Origin: Paracoccaceae bacterium
Lineage (GTDB): Bacteria > Pseudomonadota > Alphaproteobacteria > Rhodobacterales > Rhodobacteraceae
NCBI GenBank assembly: GCA_020637675.1
Contig: JACKKD010000001.1
Span: forward strand, 310,001 to 374,000
Length of the DNA: 64,000 nucleotides
Reading direction: 5' to 3'
The notes under the pieces were generated by a model, which made no database searches, was not told the origin of the DNA, and saw only the letters and a program-made list of their open reading frames with translations. Both the position numbers and the translations under genes were made by a program. Shown one piece after another: positions 58,521 to 64,000 of the stretch (its first letter is position 1; every line of letters starts with the position of its first letter).

Positions 58521-59858
58521 CTACCGGCAGAACAGGTCGTTCGTCAGCCCGAACAGCATGAGTGCCAGCACCACGGTCAGACCGACTGCCATGGCGGCGT
58601 TCATGAAGCGGTCCGAGGGGGGCCGGCCGCGTGCCCATTCGTAGGCGTGAAACACCAGATGACCGCCGTCCAGAACCGGGATCGGGAAGAGGTTCAGAAG
58701 CCCGATCGCGGTCGAGAGCGCGGCCGTGAGCCAGATGAAAGAGGAGAGCCCCGCGCTTGCCGCGGCGCCGGTTGCCTGGGCCATGCCCACCGGGCCGCTG
58801 ACGTTGCAGGTGGAGATGCTGCCGGCGATCATCGCGGAGATGCCGGTGAAGGTCGTCTCGATCACCCCCCAGGTCTGCGACACGCCCATGCCCAGGGCTT
58901 CCAGCGGCCCCGGCCGCCGCGTCGCCGGCTCGAACATGAAACTCCCCGAGATGCCGATCTGGTACCCGGTCTCCAGCCCGCCGTCCTCGGTGGTCACGGG
59001 GCGTTCGCGCGGCGCGAGCGTCGTCTCGAACGTGTCGCCATCCCGCCAGACGCTGAGCGTCAGCGGCTTGCCACCGCTCGCCTTCACGATGCCCTGCAGG
59101 TCGTCGAAGCGCGGCGTGGGCGTTCCGTTCATCGACAGGATCACGTCACCCTCCTGCAGGCCCGCATCCATCGCGGCACTTCTCGGCAGGACCGAAAGAA
59201 CCAGCGCAGGCAGGAGCGTGGGGCCCGTGACGGTCACTTCGCGCCCGCCGCGCAGCACCCTGTAGTCCACGGTTTCGGTATCGGGCAGTGCGTCGGCTGC
59301 GGTGCCGAGCGCCTTGTAGTCCGGCGTGTCGATGCCGTTCACGGCGAGGATGCGGTCGCCGGGCTGCAGGTCATGGGCGACGGGAAGCGGCTTGAGGGCG
59401 CGGATCTCGGGTGCGTCGGTGGCCACGCCCGTTGCGAAGACCGTCACGGCGAAGACCGCGATCGAGAGCAGGAAGTTGAAGGCGGGTCCCGCGAAGACGG
59501 TGGCCGCGCGCGCCCAGAGCGGCGCGCCGTGCATCGTGTGCCGGCGCTCCTCGGCCGAGAGCCGGCGCATCGTCGCGTCGTCCGCCCCGGCCGAGGCCGC
59601 GTTGGCATCGCCGAGGAATTTTACATAGCCGCCGAAGGGCACCGCGGCGACCTGCCAGCGGGTACCGCGCCTGTCCACCCGACTCCAGAGCCGGGGACCG
59701 AAGCCGATGGAAAAGACCTCGGCATGGATGCCCGACCAGCGGCCGACGATGTAATGGCCGTATTCGTGTACCGCGACGATGATCGAGAGCGCCAGGACGA
59801 AGGCGCCGACGGTGTAGAGCGTGTCGCCGAGCGAGGTCAGGAAGGCAGGCAGGTCCAA
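58521..59858 (-). CDS. rseP: Site-2 protease RseP
   Basis: RseP cleaves membrane-embedded anti-sigma factors and leftover signal peptides. The 445-residue protein has zinc-binding VHEYGHYIVGRW in the first membrane helix, two periplasmic PDZ domains (about residues 130-310) and the second metal site LFPIPVLDGGHL near the C-terminus. It lies 3 bases after dxr on the same strand. In most relatives bamA follows directly; here two extra genes intervene. Confidence 0.95.
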   Translation of the reverse strand: MDLPAFLTSLGDTLYTVGAFVLALSIIVAVHEYGHYIVGRWSGIHAEVFSIGFGPRLWSRVDRRGTRWQVAAVPFGGYVKFLGDANAASAGADDATMRRLSAEERRHTMHGAPLWARAATVFAGPAFNFLLSIAVFAVTVFATGVATDAPEIRALKPLPVAHDLQPGDRILAVNGIDTPDYKALGTAADALPDTETVDYRVLRGGREVTVTGPTLLPALVLSVLPRSAAMDAGLQEGDVILSMNGTPTPRFDDLQGIVKASGGKPLTLSVWRDGDTFETTLAPRERPVTTEDGGLETGYQIGISGSFMFEPATRRPGPLEALGMGVSQTWGVIETTFTGISAMIAGSISTCNVSGPVGMAQATGAAASAGLSSFIWLTAALSTAIGLLNLFPIPVLDGGHLVFHAYEWARGRPPSDRFMNAAMAVGLTVVLALMLFGLTNDLFCR

Positions 59859-59861
59859 GTC

Positions 59862-61052
59862 TCAGGTCCTCTCGGCTGCGGCGGGCAGGCGCATCGCCTC
59901 GCGGGCGAGACGGCGCGCGGTGCGGTCCATGTCGAGCACCATATCGAGGCTCTCGGCGGGTTTCTCAAGCCCGCCCAGGCCGGAAAGCCGGTCGAGCACG
60001 CCCTCGACCACGCCCGCCATGTCGGTGAACCGGATGGCGTCCGCGATGAAGGCGTCGAGCGCCACCTCCTTCGCCGCGTTGAAGGCCGCCCCGGCAAGTC
60101 CGCCGGTCTCCATCACTCCGCGCGCGAGCCTCAGGGCGGGGTAGCGCGCCGGATCGGGGGCCGCGAAGGTGAGCCGCCCGGCGGCGGCGAGGTTCAGCCG
60201 CGCGACCGGCAGGTGCGCACGCTCCGGCCAGTTCATCGCGTAGCCGATGGCATGGCGCATGTCCGGCGCGCCGAGGTGGGCGATCACGCCGCCGTCGCGG
60301 AAGGCCACGAGGGCATGGACGAGCGATTCGGGATGGACGAGAACCTCGATCCGTTCGGGCGCGATGCCGAAGAACTCATGCACCTCGATGACTTCGAGCG
60401 CCTTATTGAACATGGAGGCGGAATCGATCGTGATTCTCTGCCCCATCACCCAGTTGGGGTGGGTCGACGCCTCGGCCACGGTGGCCCGCGACAGCCGCTC
60501 CAGCGGCCAGTCGCGGAACGCGCCGCCCGAGGCGGTGATCGTGACCGTTTCGACCGTGGCGATATCCTCGCCGCCGAGCGCCTGGAAGAGCGCGGAATGC
60601 TCGCTGTCCACCGGCAGGATGGTGGCGCCGTGGCGCCGCGCCTCGGCCATCAGGAGCGGTCCCGCGGTGACGAGGCTTTCCTTGTTGGCGAGCGCGAGCG
60701 TGGTACCGTGGGAAAGGGCGCGGAAGCCCGGCACCAGCCCCGCCGCGCCGACGATGCCCGACATGATCCAGTCGGCCGGGCGTTCCGCCGCTTCTGCCAC
60801 CGCCACAGCGCCGCCCGCCGTCTCGACCCCGCTGCCCGCCAGCGCCTCGCGGAGGTCCGGGAGCCGCGCCTCGTCGGCAATCACCGCCACCTCCGGCCGG
60901 AGCGTGCGCGCCTGTTCGGCGAGCCGGCCGACGTTCGAGCCCCCGGTGAGGGCGACGATGCGGAAGGCCTCCCGTCCGCCCTGCCGCGCGACGAGGTCGA
61001 TGGTGCTTTCGCCGATGGACCCGGTCGCGCCGAAGATCGAGAGGCTGCGCAT
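59862..61052 (-). CDS. dxr: 1-deoxy-D-xylulose-5-phosphate reductoisomerase
   Basis: Dxr makes MEP, the committed step of the non-mevalonate isoprenoid pathway. The 396-residue enzyme has the NADPH loop IFGATGSIGEST, LANKESLVTAG, PVDSEHSALFQ and ITASGGAFRDWP, all family signatures. It is 3 bases downstream of cdsA and 3 bases upstream of rseP. Its product ultimately feeds UppS, encoded in the same cluster. Confidence 0.96.
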   Translation of the reverse strand: MRSLSIFGATGSIGESTIDLVARQGGREAFRIVALTGGSNVGRLAEQARTLRPEVAVIADEARLPDLREALAGSGVETAGGAVAVAEAAERPADWIMSGIVGAAGLVPGFRALSHGTTLALANKESLVTAGPLLMAEARRHGATILPVDSEHSALFQALGGEDIATVETVTITASGGAFRDWPLERLSRATVAEASTHPNWVMGQRITIDSASMFNKALEVIEVHEFFGIAPERIEVLVHPESLVHALVAFRDGGVIAHLGAPDMRHAIGYAMNWPERAHLPVARLNLAAAGRLTFAAPDPARYPALRLARGVMETGGLAGAAFNAAKEVALDAFIADAIRFTDMAGVVEGVLDRLSGLGGLEKPAESLDMVLDMDRTARRLAREAMRLPAAAERT

Positions 61053-61055
61053 CGC

Positions 61056-61850
61056 TCAGAACCGGACGGACGGCACGTCCGTCAACTGCGCCACCAGAAG
61101 CATGAGGATCGCCGCGCCGAGAAGCCCGTCGAAGCGGTCCATGAGCCCGCCGTGGCCGGGGATAAGGTTCGAGCTGTCCTTCACGCCCGACCGCCGCTTG
61201 ATCGCGCTTTCGGCGATGTCGCCCATCTGCGAGGCGAAGGCGAGAAGCGCCGAGATCCAGAGGAGGTCCACCCCGGCCGTGGAAAAGCGCAGGAACACAG
61301 CGCCGACGAGCGCCGCCGCGACCCAGCCGGCGACGGTGCCCGACCAGGTCTTCTTCGGGCTCACCGCCGGCCAGAACTTCGGGCCGCCGAGGATACGGCC
61401 GGCGAAGTAGCCCGCAATGTCGGTCACGACGACGACGAGGATGAGCCAGAGAAGCCAGAGCAGGCCATAGCCCTCGCGGAAGGCGACGAGGCCGTAGCAG
61501 GCCACCATGATAAGCGCCGCATAGACGGCGAAGACCGCCCGCATCGGCCGTTTGGGCCGGACGAGCCCATAGAGGGCCGGCAGGAGGACGAGCGGCACCA
61601 GGTAGGGGTCGCGCGTCCAGAAGACCACGCCCAGGATCATCGCCGCGGCCGCGCCGACCGTCACCGCCTCGTCGGGCCGCGAACGGTCGGTCATCGCCGC
61701 AAGCTCCCAGACCATCAGGCCCCCCGCCACCGTTGCCAGGGTCGCGAACCAGGGTCCGCCGAGCCAGATGAGGGCAAGCCCGCCCACCGCCATGGCGACG
61801 CCGGATATCAACCGGGGGAGGAGATCACCCCATTTTGCGGAGTCGCTCAT
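61056..61850 (-). CDS. cdsA: Phosphatidate cytidylyltransferase
   Basis: CdsA makes CDP-diacylglycerol, the branch point to phospholipids. The 264-residue polytopic membrane protein has about seven hydrophobic helices and the C-terminal signature SPKKTWSGTVAG, then SQMGDIAESAIKRRSGVKDSS, with the catalytic Asp and Lys. It overlaps the uppS stop by four bases. Confidence 0.95.
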   Translation of the reverse strand: MSDSAKWGDLLPRLISGVAMAVGGLALIWLGGPWFATLATVAGGLMVWELAAMTDRSRPDEAVTVGAAAAMILGVVFWTRDPYLVPLVLLPALYGLVRPKRPMRAVFAVYAALIMVACYGLVAFREGYGLLWLLWLILVVVVTDIAGYFAGRILGGPKFWPAVSPKKTWSGTVAGWVAAALVGAVFLRFSTAGVDLLWISALLAFASQMGDIAESAIKRRSGVKDSSNLIPGHGGLMDRFDGLLGAAILMLLVAQLTDVPSVRF

Positions 61851-62575
61851 GCCGTGAGGGCGCCGCCATAGCGGCGCTCGCGCCGGTTGTAACGCGAGAG
61901 GATCGTGGCCAGTTCGTCGGGCGTGAAATCGGGCCAGAGCGTGTCGGTGAATTCGTATTCGGCATAGGCCGACTGCCAGAGCAGATAGTTGGAGATCCGC
62001 ATCTCGCCGCTCGTCCGGATGACGAGATCGGGGTCGGGCAGGTCGCCGGTATCGAGCCGCCGGCCAAAGGCGGCCTCGTCGATCTCATCCGGCCGGATCC
62101 GGCCTGCCGCCACGTCCTCGGCCAGCGCGCGCGCGGCGCGCGCAAGCTCGTCGCGGCCGCCGTAGTTGATGGCGACGGTCAGGTGCAGCCGGTCGTTGTC
62201 CTTCGTCCGCGCCTCGATCCCGGCCATCAGCTTCTGAAGCTTCTTGTCCAGCCGCTCGCGCCCGCCGATGAACCGCAGGCGCACGCCCTCGGCCGACAGC
62301 CTCTGCGCCTCGGACTGGATGTAGCGCGCGAAGATCGTCATGAGGCCGATGACCTCTTCGGTCGAACGCTTCCAGTTCTCCGTCGAGAAGGCGTAGAGCG
62401 TGAGGTAGCGAATGCCGAGCCCCGGCGCGGCTTCGACGATGGAGCGCACGCGCTCCGCCCCCCGGCGGTGGCCGACGAGCCGCGGCCAGCCGCGCGCGGT
62501 CGCCCAGCGCCCGTTGCCGTCCATGATTATGGCGACATGAGCCGGGCTTTCTCCCGTGATGTCCTTCGCGGCCAT
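61847..62575 (-). CDS. uppS: Undecaprenyl diphosphate synthase
   Basis: UppS makes the C55 lipid carrier for peptidoglycan and O-antigen. The 242-residue cis-prenyltransferase has the catalytic Asp in IIMDGNGRWA near residue 20 and the C-terminal DLVIRTSGEMRISNYLLWQ. The TLYAFSTENWKR loop is intact. It follows frr by 56 bases and is coupled to cdsA. Confidence 0.96.
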   Translation of the reverse strand: MAAKDITGESPAHVAIIMDGNGRWATARGWPRLVGHRRGAERVRSIVEAAPGLGIRYLTLYAFSTENWKRSTEEVIGLMTIFARYIQSEAQRLSAEGVRLRFIGGRERLDKKLQKLMAGIEARTKDNDRLHLTVAINYGGRDELARAARALAEDVAAGRIRPDEIDEAAFGRRLDTGDLPDPDLVIRTSGEMRISNYLLWQSAYAEYEFTDTLWPDFTPDELATILSRYNRRERRYGGALTA

Positions 62576-62631
62576 TGGCCCTCTGCCCTTTCCGCCCCCG
62601 GAAGCGCCGGTCTGCCCGGCGCGCGGCCCTC

Positions 62632-63195
62632 TCAGACCTGCATGATCTCTGCCTGCTTGCCTTCCAGTGCCTTGTCAACGGCGGCGATGTAGCGGTCGGT
62701 CAGTGCCTGGATCTCGTCGTGCCAGAACTTCTGATCATCCTCGCTCATGCCGTCGCCCTTCGCCTTCTTGATCTGGTCCATCCCGTCGCGGCGGACGTTG
62801 CGCACGGCCACGCGCGCATGTTCGGCGTACTGGGCCGCGACGCGGGTCAGTTCGCGCCGGCGCTCCTCGTTCAACTCCGGGATCGGCAGCATGATGATCG
62901 TGCCGTTGAGCTGCGGGTTGATGCCGAGCCCGCTGTCGCGGATCGCCTTTTCCACCTTCGAGACCAGCGCCTTGTCCCAGACGTTGATCGTCACCATGCG
63001 CGGCTCGGGCACGTTGATCGTGCCGACCTGGTTGACCGGCGTCAGCGCGCCGTAGGCATCGACCATGATCGGCTCCACCATGGTGGCCGAGGCACGGCCG
63101 GTGCGAAGCGTGCCGAATTCATGGCGAAGCGAGGTCATGGCCCCTTCCATCCGCCGCTCCAGATCGTCGATGTCGATGTCGATGTCGTCGGACAT
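62632..63195 (-). CDS. frr: Ribosome recycling factor
   Basis: RRF splits the post-termination 70S ribosome with EF-G. The 187-residue protein has LRTGRASATMVEPI, the PEPRMVTINVWDK hinge and the C-terminal helix AAVDKALEGKQAEIMQV. It starts with an Asp/Ile-rich run (DDIDIDIDD), slightly longer than the E. coli start. ATG 63195 is chosen by GGAAAG upstream and family length. It follows pyrH by 109 bases. Confidence 0.96.
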   Translation of the reverse strand: MSDDIDIDIDDLERRMEGAMTSLRHEFGTLRTGRASATMVEPIMVDAYGALTPVNQVGTINVPEPRMVTINVWDKALVSKVEKAIRDSGLGINPQLNGTIIMLPIPELNEERRRELTRVAAQYAEHARVAVRNVRRDGMDQIKKAKGDGMSEDDQKFWHDEIQALTDRYIAAVDKALEGKQAEIMQV

Positions 63196-63304
63196 GGGTC
63201 TTTCCGTCATTTTCCCGGCGTTTTCCGGGGTCGCCACTTGCGCGTCTGGCCGTTCAGCCTTCGCCCGGCCCTTTAGCACGAAAGCCGTAAACGGCGATAG
63301 GATT

Positions 63305-64000
63305 TCAACCGCCGACGAGCGTGTAAGTTCCGTTTCCGGCGAGGATGCCCCGGAATCCGCCCGGCTCGTCGAGCGAGAAGACGATGATCGGCAGCCGGTT
63401 GTCGCGGGCGAGCGCGATGGCGGAGGCGTCCATGACGCCGAGGTGCTTCTGCAGCACCTCGTCGTAGCTCACGGTGTCGTATCGCCGGGCGTCGGGGAAC
63501 TTCTTGGGGTCCTTGTCGTAGACACCATCGACCTTGGTGCCCTTGAAGATGGCCTCGCAGTTCATCTCGTTGGCGCGCAGCGTCGCGGCCGTGTCGGTGG
63601 TGAAATAGGGGTTGCCGGTGCCGGCCGCGAAGATGCAGACGCGCTTCTTCTCGAGGTGCCGGACGGCACGGCGCCGGATGTAGGGTTCGCAGACCTGATC
63701 CATCGGGATGGCCGAGATGACGCGGGTGAAGACGCCGAGCGCCTCGAGCGCCGCCTGCATGGCGAGTGCGTTCATCACCGTGGCGAGCATTCCCATGTAG
63801 TCGGCCGTCGTCCGCTCCATCCCCTGGGCGGAGCCTTGCAGCCCGCGGAAGATGTTGCCGCCGCCGATCACCATGCAGATCTCGACGCCGAGGTCGTGGA
63901 CGGTCTTCACCTCGGCCGCGATGCGGGCGACCGTCGGGGGATGCAGGCCGTAGCCCTGGTCGCCCATCAGCGCCTCGCCGGAGATCTTCAGAAGGACGCG
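63305..64000 (-). CDS. pyrH: UMP kinase (5' end outside the window)
   Basis: PyrH phosphorylates UMP to UDP. At least 231 residues are visible, from the RVLLKISGEALMG start region to LVGG. ICMVIGGGNIFRG, the GTGNPYFTTDTAATLRANE segment and TKVDGVYDKDPKKFPDA are bacterial UMP kinase signatures. The frame runs off the window edge just after its beginning, so perhaps ten to fifteen residues are missing. pyrH-frr-uppS is a conserved order. Confidence 0.96.
   Translation of the reverse strand, partial: RVLLKISGEALMGDQGYGLHPPTVARIAAEVKTVHDLGVEICMVIGGGNIFRGLQGSAQGMERTTADYMGMLATVMNALAMQAALEALGVFTRVISAIPMDQVCEPYIRRRAVRHLEKKRVCIFAAGTGNPYFTTDTAATLRANEMNCEAIFKGTKVDGVYDKDPKKFPDARRYDTVSYDEVLQKHLGVMDASAIALARDNRLPIIVFSLDEPGGFRGILAGNGTYTLVGG

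Noticed and set aside
1..64000. Prophage, insertion sequence, integron or CRISPR array
   Set aside because: I found no transposase, integrase, phage structural gene, regular spaced repeats or flanking duplications. The HNH gene is of a chromosomal type.

Overview
The window is a gene-dense, GC-rich stretch of an alphaproteobacterial chromosome, most likely Rhodobacterales (Rhodobacteraceae). The basis is gene content and order: lptD-surA-pdxA-rsmA, prfA-prmC-DUF4167, sciP followed by ctrA, obgE-proB-proA, the olsBA ornithine-lipid pair, small DUF1127 and DUF3553 proteins, and an alphaproteobacterial-type LexA box (GTTC-N7-GTTC). I see no prophage, insertion sequence, CRISPR array or plasmid gene. 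The assignment rests on recognising protein families by eye; no search was run.

Layout. 1-3518: outer-membrane assembly and housekeeping operon (lptD end, surA, pdxA, rsmA). 3527-8024: minus-strand prfA-prmC-DUF4167 and a DUF1499/agmatinase-family pair. 8135-18935: mixed metabolic genes (M20 amidohydrolase, mazG, a FutA-like iron-binding protein, nucleoside hydrolase, selO, an EEP nuclease, tRNA-Gly(CCC), ridA, a second agmatinase-family enzyme). 19043-24387: HNH nuclease, VOC protein, esterase, DNA glycosylase, and a MocR regulator divergent from DUF1127 and phzF. 24586-33243: rplM-rpsI, thioesterase, enoyl-CoA hydratase, M32 peptidase, ctaA, trmJ-like methyltransferase, a ThiE-like protein, olsBA and DUF3553. 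33272-37314: chpT with an in-frame stop, then obgE-proB-proA on the other strand. 37628-41098: trmFO-gluQ, hisI and a NifU-like scaffold. 41248-47022: a minus-strand cell-cycle and DNA-repair block (sciP, ctrA, ligA, recG) ending in a tiny LexA-box-associated membrane peptide. 47146-49810: mnmA and a flavocytochrome reductase. 49907-64000: the envelope cluster pyrH-frr-uppS-cdsA-dxr-rseP-(ADP-ribosylglycohydrolase fusion and a small membrane protein)-bamA-skp-fabZ-lpxA-lpxI-lpxB-cytochrome c, all on the minus strand.

How the genes work together. The right end couples undecaprenyl and phospholipid precursor synthesis (uppS, cdsA, dxr) to envelope proteolysis (rseP), outer-membrane protein insertion (bamA, skp) and lipid A synthesis (fabZ, lpxA, lpxI, lpxB). 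LptD and SurA at the left end serve the same outer membrane. CtrA, its inhibitor SciP and the phosphotransferase ChpT belong to one regulatory circuit, and here chpT carries a premature TGA.

Most unusual observations: (1) chpT reads as a full-length homologue except for TGA at 33728-33730, where tryptophan is expected. (2) A 40-codon membrane-peptide gene at 41248-41370 has a strong Shine-Dalgarno, its own terminator and a LexA box. (3) A phosphatase/ADP-ribosylglycohydrolase fusion sits inside the otherwise conserved rseP-bamA junction. (4) The MocR/DUF1127/phzF locus has a repeat-rich operator and two tandem terminators directly before the phzF ribosome-binding site.
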